Positions 28,739 to 37,045 of a DNA stretch of 64,000 nt are shown in pieces. Both the position numbers and the translations under genes were made by a program. Every line of letters begins with the position of its first letter. Within the stretch, counting starts at the first letter, position 1. The stretch spans positions 62,001-126,000 of the forward strand of contig CAWJCN010000001.1 of assembly GCA_963841415.1 (NCBI GenBank). Direction: 5' to 3'. A model generated the notes under the pieces. That model was given only the letters and a program-made list of their open reading frames with translations, had not been told where the DNA came from and did not search any database. Source of the stretch: DASUAS01 sp963841415. Lineage in GTDB: Bacteria; Actinomycetota; Acidimicrobiia; IMCC26256; DASPTH01.

Positions 28739-29872
28739 ATGGACGACGACTTCCGTGACCAGCTGCGCGCCCGGTTCGCCGAGCACCATCCCGGGCCGAG
28801 GCCGAAGGGTCGCGAGGAGCGGCTGGCGTGGCAGCGCGCCTACTGCGCGACCGCGGTGGAGCACGGGCTCGCCGGCCCGAGCTGGCCGCGTGAGTACGGC
28901 GGGATGGACCTCAGCTTCGAGGAGCAGGTGGTCTACGCCGAGGAGGCGGCGCGGGCGCGGGTCCCGAGCGTGCCCGGCACCGGCGTCGGCATCGCCGGCC
29001 CCACGATCATCCGCCACGGCACCGAGGAGCAGCGGCAGCGGTTCCTGCGGCCGATGCTGCGCGCCGACGTCATCTGGGCGCAGGGCTACTCAGAACCGGA
29101 GGCGGGATCCGACCTGCCGTCGTTGCGCACCTCCGCGGTGCGCGACGGCGAGCGCTACGTCGTCCACGGTCAGAAGTTGTGGAGCTCGAGCGCGGACATC
29201 GCCGACATCTTCTTCACCCTCGTGCGCACCGGTCCGCCCGACTCGGGGCGCGACGGCATCACGTACCTCCTCGTCGACGCGCACGCGCCCGGGGTGACCG
29301 TCCGTCCGCTCCGTGACCTCACCGGCGACTCCGGGTTCTGCGAGATCTTCTTCGACGGGGTGGAAGTGCCGATCGAGGATCGGATCGGCGAGGAGAACGA
29401 AGGCTGGACGATCACGCGCACCAGCCTCGGGCACGAACGGGCGGCCGGGAGCCTCAACCAAGCGCGCTTCTACGACCGCATCGTCGGCGAGCTCATCGAG
29501 CTGGCGCGCGACTTCGGGCGTGCGGAGGAGCCACTCGTGAGGCAGCGCCTGGCGGCGCTGGCCGGTGCCCAGCGAATCATGGTGCTCAACGCGGCCCGCA
29601 CCATCGGGACGATCGTGCGCGACGGCGAGCCCGGCGCTGGTTCGTCGACCTCACGCCTGTTCAACACCATGTTCGAGCAGCAACTGCACGAGTTCGCGGT
29701 CGACCTCGAGGGTCCGCTCGGCGTGTTGGATCGCCGCGACCCCCACGCGGTGCAGCGTGGCCGGTGGACGTGGGGGTTCCTGCGGACCCGGGCGTCGACG
29801 ATCGGCGCCGGCACCGCCGAGATCCAGCGCAACACGATCGCCGAACGGGTGCTCGGCTTGCCCCACGACTGA
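28739..29872 (+). CDS. Acyl-CoA dehydrogenase family protein
   Basis: A 377-residue single-domain flavoprotein. N-terminal GLAGPSWPREYGGMDLS, middle-domain WAQGYSEPEAGSDLPSLRT (substrate/FAD loop), VHGQKLWSSSADIAD, and the end STIGAGTAEIQRNTIAERVL are all standard. At the usual catalytic Glu region the sequence is less clear. It likely oxidises the CoA ester produced by the divergently encoded ligase. ATG 28739 has no obvious ribosome site, consistent with a short leader. It converges on the crotonase at 29968 across a gap holding a hairpin and a G-tract. Confidence 0.9.
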   Translation: MDDDFRDQLRARFAEHHPGPRPKGREERLAWQRAYCATAVEHGLAGPSWPREYGGMDLSFEEQVVYAEEAARARVPSVPGTGVGIAGPTIIRHGTEEQRQRFLRPMLRADVIWAQGYSEPEAGSDLPSLRTSAVRDGERYVVHGQKLWSSSADIADIFFTLVRTGPPDSGRDGITYLLVDAHAPGVTVRPLRDLTGDSGFCEIFFDGVEVPIEDRIGEENEGWTITRTSLGHERAAGSLNQARFYDRIVGELIELARDFGRAEEPLVRQRLAALAGAQRIMVLNAARTIGTIVRDGEPGAGSSTSRLFNTMFEQQLHEFAVDLEGPLGVLDRRDPHAVQRGRWTWGFLRTRASTIGAGTAEIQRNTIAERVLGLPHD

Positions 29873-29888
29873 CCCCCATGACGGAACC

Positions 29889-29908
29889 GGCTTGACGGCG
29901 TCAGAGCC
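29889..29908. terminator. Hairpin between convergent genes
   Basis: GGCTTGACG and CGTCAGAGCC pair with one bulged base, 16 bases after the dehydrogenase stop. A plausible terminator for the plus-strand transcript; no T-run follows. Confidence 0.35.
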
Positions 29909-29931
29909 CCCGAACGACGCCAGTTCAGAAA

Positions 29932-29966
29932 GGGGAGGGAGGGGGAGGGGGAGGGGACGGGCGGGG
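29932..29966 (+). repeat. G-rich tract with G-quadruplex pattern
   Basis: At least five runs of three or more G, separated by single A or short loops, lie just downstream of the minus-strand crotonase stop. The pattern fits the G3+N1-7 quadruplex rule on the plus strand. Confidence 0.6.
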
Positions 29967-29967
29967 T

Positions 29968-30723
29968 TCAGCGCTGGTCGAGGAAGGCCTTGGCCGCGGT
30001 GATCGCCTCGTCGGACCCGCTGCACTCGGCGAAACGCGACGTCTCCGCGTCGAGGTACTCGGAGAGCGAGAGGGTGGTCGCGTCGTTGAGGTTCTGCTTC
30101 ATCAGGCGTGCGGCCGTTGGCGGCGTCGCCGCGAGACGGGCGGCGACGCGGTCGACGTGCGCGGTCAGCACGTCGTCGTCGACGACGTCGCTCACCAGCC
30201 CGATGCGACGCGCTTCGTCGGCATCGACGCGATCACCGAGCAGGAGCAGCTCGCGCACCTTGGCCGGACCGACGGCTCTCGTGAGCACCCACGCGCTGCC
30301 GTGGTCGCCCGAGCTGCCGACGCGCAGGAAGGCGCTGACGAAGACCGCGGACCGCGCCGCGTAGCGCAGGTCGCAGGCGCACGCGAACGACAGGCCCGCG
30401 CCCGCGCAGGGCCCGTTCACCGCGGCGATCGTGAGCGCGGGCATGGTGTGGAGGAGCTCCGACACCTCCATGAGCGCGCGGAGGTCGATCGGTTCGCCGT
30501 CTCCGCCGCCGCGGTCGCCCGTCATCACGGTCACGTCGCCGCCGGCGCAGAACCCGCGCCCGGCGCCGCTGAGGACGACCACGCGCACGGACTCGTTCGT
30601 CCCGAGGTCGCGCAGCGCGTCCCGCAGCGCAAGCGCGTGTTCGAGATCGAGCGCGTTGAGCTTCTCCGGGCGGTTGAGCGTGACCGTGACGACGGCGCCG
30701 TCGTGCTCGACGTCGATGCTCAG
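29968..30723 (-). CDS. Enoyl-CoA hydratase/isomerase family protein, probable CTG start
   Basis: A 251-residue crotonase: SIDVEHDGAVVTVTLNRPEK, LSGAGRGFCAGGDVTVMTGD in part and NGPCAGAGLSFACACDLRYA define the fold. It has no Glu at the first catalytic position (VFVSAFLRVGSSGDHGSAW) but keeps Asp at the second. No ATG, GTG or TTG exists in frame before residue 47, whereas CTG 30723 gives full length and lies in CTGA, overlapping the stop of the molybdenum hydroxylase gene by four bases. CTG is therefore the likely start. It is the last gene of the thiolase/hydroxylase operon. Confidence 0.85.
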   Translation of the reverse strand: MSIDVEHDGAVVTVTLNRPEKLNALDLEHALALRDALRDLGTNESVRVVVLSGAGRGFCAGGDVTVMTGDRGGGDGEPIDLRALMEVSELLHTMPALTIAAVNGPCAGAGLSFACACDLRYAARSAVFVSAFLRVGSSGDHGSAWVLTRAVGPAKVRELLLLGDRVDADEARRIGLVSDVVDDDVLTAHVDRVAARLAATPPTAARLMKQNLNDATTLSLSEYLDAETSRFAECSGSDEAITAAKAFLDQR

Positions 30724-33062
30724 GACCGGCCCGCCTTCGCCGCTTCCACGAGCTCGAAGATCTGCTCGGGTCCGAGCGGGGTGGTCGTGGCCTTCACCCC
30801 GAGGGGCCGCAGCGCGTCGGCCACCGCGTTGGCGACGGCCGCGTGCGCGCCGATCGCACCGCCCTCGCCCATGCCCTTGTAACCACCCGGGTTGGTCGTG
30901 GACACGGTTTCGATGTGACCCACCTCGATCTCGGGCACCTCCGAGGTGGTCGGGGGCAGGTAGTCCATGAAGGTCGTGGTGAGCGGGGTGCCCTCGTCGT
31001 CGTACACGAAGTCCTCGAGCAGCACGCCCCCGAGCCCCTGCACCACGCCGCCGAAGATCTGGCCCTCGACGACCATGGGGTTGATCATCCGCCCGCAGTC
31101 CTCCGAGACCACGTAGCGCTTGACCTCGGGGATCCAGGAGTCGGCATCGACCTCGACGACGCAGACGTGCGTCGCGTTCGACCAGGTGGGGAACTGGGTG
31201 GGCCGGAACCGCACCGTCGCTTCCAGCCCCGCGTCGATCTCACCCGGCAGGTTGTGGGCGTCGAGGAGCGCCTGCTTGGCGACGTCGCGCATGCTGACCG
31301 ACTTCGACGGCGTGCCCCGCACCGACACGACGCTCTCGGCGATCTCGAGGTCTTCCGGCGCGGCTTCCATCATGTGCGCGGCGATCGTCAGCACCTTCTC
31401 ACGCACTGCGACCGTCGCCTCCCGGGCCGCGCCGCCGGCCACGACCGCAGTGCGGCTGCCACCGGTACCCGGCCCGTAGGGCGTCGCGTGCGAGTCGGCC
31501 TGCACGATGGTCACGTCGTCGTACGACACACCGAGGTGTTCGGCGACGATCTGCGCCATGGTGGTCTCGATGCTCTGACCGTGCGACGTGGTGCCGAGGT
31601 ACGCGACGACGCGTCCGCTGGTGTCGACCTTCACCGTGGCCGCTTCGGTGGCGAGCGAGTTGCCGCCCATCGACGTGGGTTCGACGTACGAGCAGATCCC
31701 GATGCCGAGGTAGCGACCTTCGGCGCGGAGACGTTCCTGCTCCTGGCGCAACTCGTCGTAGCCGACGATCTCGAGGGCCTGCTCGAGCGTCTCGAGCGGC
31801 GTGATCTCCTGGAAGACGTTGCCGGTGGGTGACGTGAAGGGCAGGTCACCCTCCGAGAGCAGGTTGCGGCGCCGGAACTCGGCCGGGTCGAGACCGATCT
31901 CGCGCGCGGTGTGGTCGATCGCGACCTCGCGTGCCGTGGTCTCGAACATCCACGGCCCGCGGTAGGCGGCCTTGCCCATCGTGTTGGTCCAGGCCATCTC
32001 CATCCCGAAGCCGTAGCGCGGGATCTTGTACGGCCCCGGGACGAGCATGGGGTCGAGCGCGGCCGGGCACACCGCGTACGCGCCGATGTCGGCCTGGTGG
32101 TCGGCGGTGATCGCCTGGATCACGCCGTCCGAATCGACGGCCAGCCGGACGTGCGCGTGCTCGTTGCGCGAGTGGCCGGCCGACAACAGGTTCTCGCGCC
32201 GGTCCTCGATCCACTTCACCGGCCGCCCCAGCAGGTACGAGGCCAGCGCCACGGCGCACTCCTCCCGGTACACGAACATCTTCTGGCCGAACCCACCGCC
32301 GACGTCGCGTGCGGTGACGCGCACGTTGCCGTCCGGAACCTGCAGGTACCGCGAGAAGAAGTTCCGGGTCTCGTGCACGGACTGCGTGGCGCACACGATG
32401 TCGAGCTCCTGCCGGCCGGCGTGGTACGACACCATGATCCCGCGGGTCTCCATCGGCATCGCGACGTAGCGGTTCTGCACGACGTCGCACTCGACCACGT
32501 TCGCCGCGTTCGCGAACGCGTCGTCGAGGTCGGGGGACAGGGCCATGAACGGCACGGCCGCCATCGCGTTGGATTCGAGACCCCAACCGGCGTGGACGAT
32601 GTTCTCGGTGTCGGCCGCGGCCGACCGGTAGTCGACCACAGCTTGCTGCGGTTCGTAGTCGACCTCGATCATCTCGCAGGCGTCCTCGGCGAGGTAGCGG
32701 GTCTCCGCGATCACGACCGCGACCGGGTCGCCCACGTAGCGGACGTCGGTGATGGCGAGCGGTGGGGGCACGACCAGCTCCTCGCCCAGCATGGCGTGGT
32801 AGGCGGGACCGATCAGCCCGTTGAAGTCCTCCCACGTGTGGACGGCGACGACGCCGGGCATCTCCTTCGCCGCGCTGGTGTCGATGCGGGTGACCGCGGC
32901 CCGGGCCAGGTCGCTGCGCAGGAACGCCGCGTGCAGGAGCCCGTGCACCTTCACGTCATCGACGTAGAGCCCATGGCCGGTGAGGAGGCGCTGGTCCTCC
33001 TTGCGGCTGACGGATTGGCCGAGGTAGCGCGCGGCGACGGGCGAGACGGGCGTCGTGGTCAT
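30720..33062 (-). CDS. Xanthine dehydrogenase-family molybdenum hydroxylase, large subunit
   Basis: A 780-residue molybdopterin-binding subunit. The N-terminal a/b hammerhead domain (LLTGHGLYVDDVKVHGLLHA) is followed by the first Mo-binding domain with DVGGGFGQKMFVYREE and the second with GPGTGGSRTAV and the catalytic Glu loop GMGEGGAIGAHAA. The active-site loop reads KAAYRGPWMFE, unlike the AYRCSFR of form I CO dehydrogenase, so an aldehyde, purine or heterocycle hydroxylase is more likely. FAD and 2Fe-2S subunits are not encoded in this window. ATG 33062; the thiolase gene is 56 bp upstream, the crotonase overlaps downstream. Confidence 0.9.
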   Translation of the reverse strand: MTTTPVSPVAARYLGQSVSRKEDQRLLTGHGLYVDDVKVHGLLHAAFLRSDLARAAVTRIDTSAAKEMPGVVAVHTWEDFNGLIGPAYHAMLGEELVVPPPLAITDVRYVGDPVAVVIAETRYLAEDACEMIEVDYEPQQAVVDYRSAAADTENIVHAGWGLESNAMAAVPFMALSPDLDDAFANAANVVECDVVQNRYVAMPMETRGIMVSYHAGRQELDIVCATQSVHETRNFFSRYLQVPDGNVRVTARDVGGGFGQKMFVYREECAVALASYLLGRPVKWIEDRRENLLSAGHSRNEHAHVRLAVDSDGVIQAITADHQADIGAYAVCPAALDPMLVPGPYKIPRYGFGMEMAWTNTMGKAAYRGPWMFETTAREVAIDHTAREIGLDPAEFRRRNLLSEGDLPFTSPTGNVFQEITPLETLEQALEIVGYDELRQEQERLRAEGRYLGIGICSYVEPTSMGGNSLATEAATVKVDTSGRVVAYLGTTSHGQSIETTMAQIVAEHLGVSYDDVTIVQADSHATPYGPGTGGSRTAVVAGGAAREATVAVREKVLTIAAHMMEAAPEDLEIAESVVSVRGTPSKSVSMRDVAKQALLDAHNLPGEIDAGLEATVRFRPTQFPTWSNATHVCVVEVDADSWIPEVKRYVVSEDCGRMINPMVVEGQIFGGVVQGLGGVLLEDFVYDDEGTPLTTTFMDYLPPTTSEVPEIEVGHIETVSTTNPGGYKGMGEGGAIGAHAAVANAVADALRPLGVKATTTPLGPEQIFELVEAAKAGRS

Positions 33063-33118
33063 GCGCGGGAATCTACGCGCGTTCGGCGTGCCGCCGCAGG
33101 GGCGGGCGCAGGTTGCAG

Positions 33119-34297
33119 TCAGACGCGCTCGACGATGGTGCCCGTCCCGAGCCCACCGCCGCAGCACATCGTGATCAGCGCCCGCTGCTGGCCGGAGCGT
33201 TGGAGCTCGTGCAGGGCCTTCGTGAGCAGGATCGTGCCGGTGCCGCCGAGGGGGTGGCCCAGCGCGATCGCGCCGCCGTTGGGGTTGACCCGGGCCATGT
33301 CGGCGCCGGTGGCCCGCTGCCAGCCGAGCACGACCGACGCGAACGCCTCGTTGATCTCCACCAGGTCGATGTCGTCGATGGTGAGCTTGTTCCGTGCCAG
33401 CAGGTGCTCGGTGGCCGGGATCGGGCCGGTGAGCATCAGCACCGGGTCGCTGCCCTGGATGCAGGTGTCGACGATGCGGGCCATCGGCTCGAGCCCGAGC
33501 GCGTCGGCCTTGTCGGCGGTCATGAGCAGCAGTGCGCCGGCGCCGTCGCTGATCTGGCTGGCGCTGCCGGCGGTGTGGAACGCGGGATCGCGATCGAGCA
33601 CCGGCTTCAGGTTGGCCAGCGCCTCCAGGGTGGTCTCACGGAGTCCCTCGTCGCGCGACACGGTCTTGGTGCCGTTGATCTCGCCCTGGTCGTCACGCGT
33701 CGGCGCGTCGATGGGCACGATCTGGGTGTCGAAGCGGCCTTCGGCCCATGCCGCGGCGGCGCGGTCCTGTGACTGCTTGCCGAACGCGTCCAGCTCGGCG
33801 CGCTCGATGCCGAAGGTCTCGGCGATGCGCTCGGCGCCCTCGAACTGCGACGTGTTCTCGTAGTGGTCCCAGTAGTTGCGGTTGATCGGCTTGCCGACGA
33901 AGGGGTCCTTCGGAACGGTCGAACCCATCGGCACGGCGCTCATCACCTCGACGCCACACGCGACGGCTACGTCGACCACGCCGGCCGCGACGAGCGCCGT
34001 CGCCATGTTCGTCGCCTGCTGCGAAGAACCGCACTGCGTGTTGACGGTGGTGGCGGCGGCTTCGAGCGGGAGGCCCGCCTGCAGCCACGCGGTGCGGGTG
34101 ATGTTGGCCGCCTGCATGCCGACCTGGCCGACGCAGCCGCCCACCACCTGACCGACCTCGGCGGGGTCGATGCCCGACCGGTCGATCACCGAGCGCTGCA
34201 CGTCGGCGAGCAGATCGGCGGAGTGCATCGCCGAGAGCCCACCGTTGCGGCGGCCGACAGGACTGCGCACTGCCTCCACGACCACGACGTCACGCAT
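33119..34297 (-). CDS. Acetyl-CoA acetyltransferase / 3-ketoacyl-CoA thiolase
   Basis: A 392-residue thiolase with the complete triad: nucleophile Cys in NTQCGSSQQATN (about residue 90), His in GHPLGGTG (about 348) and the acid/base Cys in MCCGGGLGTG (about 380). NPNGGAIALGHP and EINEAFAS are also conserved. It cleaves a 3-ketoacyl-CoA with CoA. ATG 34297 begins MRDVVVVEAVRSPVGR; a very long open frame upstream is antisense to SDR and GMC genes and not part of it. First gene of a minus-strand operon, divergent from the SDR at 34439 across 141 bp. Confidence 0.92.
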   Translation of the reverse strand: MRDVVVVEAVRSPVGRRNGGLSAMHSADLLADVQRSVIDRSGIDPAEVGQVVGGCVGQVGMQAANITRTAWLQAGLPLEAAATTVNTQCGSSQQATNMATALVAAGVVDVAVACGVEVMSAVPMGSTVPKDPFVGKPINRNYWDHYENTSQFEGAERIAETFGIERAELDAFGKQSQDRAAAAWAEGRFDTQIVPIDAPTRDDQGEINGTKTVSRDEGLRETTLEALANLKPVLDRDPAFHTAGSASQISDGAGALLLMTADKADALGLEPMARIVDTCIQGSDPVLMLTGPIPATEHLLARNKLTIDDIDLVEINEAFASVVLGWQRATGADMARVNPNGGAIALGHPLGGTGTILLTKALHELQRSGQQRALITMCCGGGLGTGTIVERV

Positions 34298-34438
34298 GAC
34301 CCACCGCCTGTCTGCTCGCTGTTCGGCTGTTCCTCTTCGGACCGTCCACGGTACCCGCGACCCACCCGGGAGCCTTCTTCCGCAGCGTGTCCAAGCGCGC
34401 CCGAGGCGCATGCGGACGGCGTGCGCCAGAGTCGGGCC

Positions 34439-35392
34439 GTGGCCACCATCGACTTCGACGGTCGGGTCGTGATCGTCACCGGCGCGGCGAACGGCTTGGG
34501 CCGAGCGCACGCGCTCGAGTTCGGGCGACGGGGCGCGTTCGTCGTCGTCAACGACTTCGGCGTCGCGGTCGACGGCAGCAACCCGTCGCACGCGGCCGCC
34601 GATCGCGTCGTCTCGGAGATCGAGGCCGCCGGTGGCCGGGCCGTCGCGTCGTACGAGAGCGTCGCCACTCCCGAGGGCGGCGCCGCCATCGTCGCGTCGG
34701 CGCTGGCCGCGTTCGGCCGGCTCGACGCAGTGGTCAACAACGCGGGCATCCTCCGCAACAACTCGTTCGCCGAGATGACGCGTGAACAGCTCCTCGGCGT
34801 GCTCGACACCCACCTCCTCGGGTCGTTCCACGTGAGCCAACCGGCGTTCCGCGTGATGCGTGATGCCGGGTACGGCCGCTTCGTGTTCACGTCGTCGGGC
34901 TCCGGGCTCTTCGGTCTCGCGAACCAGGCGAACTACGTGGCGGCCAAGGCCGGGATCGCGGGCCTGTCGAGCGCGGTCGCGTTGGAGGGCGCGGCGCACG
35001 GCATCCGGTCGAACGTCGTCGCGCCCGTCGCGGTCACTCGGATCGCCGCTGGGATGCGCCCCGACGACATCTCCGACACGGACCTCGCGCTCGCCGCTCG
35101 CGGCGACCCGAAGCTCGAGTTGCCCACCGAGCCCGAGTTCGTCACGCCGATGGTCGTGTTCCTCGCCAGCGAGGTGTGCGACTTCACCCAGCGGATCTAC
35201 TCCGCGTCGGGCGGACGGTTCGCGCGCGTCTTCGTGGGCGTGACGCGGGGATGGTACGGCCCGCTCGACCAGCCCGCGTCCGTCGACGACGTGCGCGCAC
35301 ACCTCGCGGAGATCGACGACCGCGGCGAGTACCAGATCCCCACCACGGTCTTCGACGAGAGCGGCGGCATCCGGGAGTGGTTCCCCGCGTGA
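34439..35392 (+). CDS. SDR-family 3-hydroxyacyl-CoA dehydrogenase-like protein
   Basis: A 317-residue classical SDR: VTGAANGLGRAHALEFGRRG (cofactor glycines), VNNAGILRN, SSGSGLFGLANQANYVAAK with catalytic Ser and Y-x-x-x-K. The short insert GVAVDGSNPSHAAAD after beta-2 and the C-terminal extension with TRGWYGPLDQPASVDDVRAH match the dehydrogenase unit of peroxisomal multifunctional enzyme type 2 and related bacterial proteins. GTG 34439 is the start. It leads an operon with GMC oxidoreductase, P450 and hydrolase, and opposes the thiolase gene, so both may serve one side-chain shortening route. Confidence 0.85.
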   Translation: MATIDFDGRVVIVTGAANGLGRAHALEFGRRGAFVVVNDFGVAVDGSNPSHAAADRVVSEIEAAGGRAVASYESVATPEGGAAIVASALAAFGRLDAVVNNAGILRNNSFAEMTREQLLGVLDTHLLGSFHVSQPAFRVMRDAGYGRFVFTSSGSGLFGLANQANYVAAKAGIAGLSSAVALEGAAHGIRSNVVAPVAVTRIAAGMRPDDISDTDLALAARGDPKLELPTEPEFVTPMVVFLASEVCDFTQRIYSASGGRFARVFVGVTRGWYGPLDQPASVDDVRAHLAEIDDRGEYQIPTTVFDESGGIREWFPA

Positions 35393-35413
35393 GCAGCAAC
35401 GGGAGGCGCGCGC

Positions 35414-37045
35414 ATGCCTGACTACGACTACATCGTGGTCGGCGCAGGATCGGCCGGATGTGTGTTGGCCGACCGCCTCACCGCCGACGGCACGACGTCG
35501 GTGCTCCTCGTCGAGGCGGGCGGCCGCGACCGGAACCCGATGATCCACGTCCCCAAGGGCTTCGGGAAGCTCCTCGGCGATCCGCGCTACGTGTGGCACG
35601 TCCCCACACAGCCGTTCGGTCCGACCGACAAGGTCGAGCACTGGGTGCGGGGCAAGGTGCTCGGCGGCTCCAGCTCGGTGAACGGCATGGTCTACAACCG
35701 GGGCAGCCGAGCCGACTGGGACTCGATCGAAGCGCTCGGCAACCGGGGGTGGGGTTGGTCGTCGATCCTGCCGCTCTACCGGGAGATCGAGGACAACGAG
35801 CTCGGCGCATCGGAGATGCGCGGCGCCGGCGGACCGCTCCACATCTCCACCGCGCGCGACACCGACGTGCTGTGCGACGACGTCATCGCGTCGGCCGGTG
35901 AACTGGGCATGCGCCGGGTCGACGACCTCAACGCGAGCGACGACGAGCGCATCGGATACACGATGGCGACCATCCGCAAGGGTCGGCGGGTGAGCGCGGC
36001 CGACGCGTTCCTCCACCCCGCGGAGTCGCGACCCAATCTCACCGTGGCGGTCGACTCCTTGGCCACGCGCGTGGTCTTCGACGGCGACCGCGCCGCCGGC
36101 GTGGAGGTGCGCACCGGGAGCGTCGTGGTGGAGCACCGCGCCGCGCGTGAGGTCGTCCTGTGCCTCGGTAGCCTCCAGACGCCACACCTGCTGCACCTGT
36201 CCGGGATCGGCCCCGCCGACGACCTGCGCGCCGCCGGCGTCGACGTGCGCGTCGACCGACCCAACGTCGGGGCGCGGATGCGCGAGCACCGCTGCTTCGT
36301 GGTGCAGTACCGCTTGAACGAGAACCTCGGGTACAACCGGTTGCTCCACACGAAGATGCAGCAGAACGTCAGTGGCGCGAAGTACCTCGTCACGAAGCAC
36401 GGGCCGCTCGCCGCACCCGCGTACGACGTGATCGGCTTCCTGAAGACCCAGCCCGGCCTCGAGCGGCCCGATGCGCAGATCCTCATGGGCCCGTTCTCGG
36501 CTGCTCCCTACGAGGCGGGCGGTGAGATCGGCCTGGAGCGCGAGCCGGGCGTTCAGTGCATCGGGTTCATCCTGCGCCCCGACAGCGAAGGCCGGGTGCG
36601 ACTCGCCTCCGCCGATCCGGCCGCGCCGCCGGAGGTCACCGCCGAGTACTACACCACCGACCACGACCGGCAGGTTGGTGTCGGGTTGTTCCGGAAGATG
36701 CGCGAGCTGTTCGCGGCTGCGCCCATCGCCAAGCGGATCGACCACGAGACGATGCCCGGGCGCGCGGTCGTCGACGACCAGGCGATCATCGACGCCGCGC
36801 TCGAGCACGGGTACTGCGGGTATCACGCGATCGGGACGTGCGCGATGGGTTCCTCGGACGACGACGTCGTCGACGCGCAGCTGCGCGTGCGCGGCGTCGA
36901 CGGACTGCGCGTGATGGACGCGTCGGTCCTCCCCGTGATGGTCTCGGGCAACCTCAACGGTCCGGTCATGGTCATGGCGGCGCGGCTTGCGCAGATGCTC
37001 ACCGGCTCCGAGGGTGAGTCCGAGGGTGAGGAGGCGAGCGAGTGA
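35414..37045 (+). CDS. GMC-family FAD-dependent oxidoreductase (choline dehydrogenase-like)
   Basis: A 543-residue flavoprotein. The FAD Rossmann motif is VVGAGSAGCVLADRL (residues 8-22), GMC signature 1 is GKVLGGSSSVNGMVYNRG, signature 2 lies in VVLCLGSLQTPHLLHLSGIG, and the active-site His and Asn lie in YCGYHAIGTCAMG and SGNLNGPVMVMA. It oxidises an alcohol to aldehyde; choline is only the reference substrate and no betaine genes are nearby. GGGAGGCGC precedes ATG 35414. The repeated GSEGESEGE near the C-terminus is a short acidic tail. Its stop overlaps the P450 start (GTGA). Confidence 0.9.
   Translation: MPDYDYIVVGAGSAGCVLADRLTADGTTSVLLVEAGGRDRNPMIHVPKGFGKLLGDPRYVWHVPTQPFGPTDKVEHWVRGKVLGGSSSVNGMVYNRGSRADWDSIEALGNRGWGWSSILPLYREIEDNELGASEMRGAGGPLHISTARDTDVLCDDVIASAGELGMRRVDDLNASDDERIGYTMATIRKGRRVSAADAFLHPAESRPNLTVAVDSLATRVVFDGDRAAGVEVRTGSVVVEHRAAREVVLCLGSLQTPHLLHLSGIGPADDLRAAGVDVRVDRPNVGARMREHRCFVVQYRLNENLGYNRLLHTKMQQNVSGAKYLVTKHGPLAAPAYDVIGFLKTQPGLERPDAQILMGPFSAAPYEAGGEIGLEREPGVQCIGFILRPDSEGRVRLASADPAAPPEVTAEYYTTDHDRQVGVGLFRKMRELFAAAPIAKRIDHETMPGRAVVDDQAIIDAALEHGYCGYHAIGTCAMGSSDDDVVDAQLRVRGVDGLRVMDASVLPVMVSGNLNGPVMVMAARLAQMLTGSEGESEGEEASE

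Noticed and set aside
30720..33062. Form I carbon monoxide dehydrogenase large subunit (CoxL)
   Set aside because: The active-site loop is AYRGPW rather than AYRCSFR and no CoxM/CoxS genes are adjacent.
34298..36826. Long N-terminal extension of the thiolase (open frame of 1235 residues)
   Set aside because: The extension is antisense to intact SDR and GMC genes and the thiolase begins normally at MRDVVVVEAVRSP.
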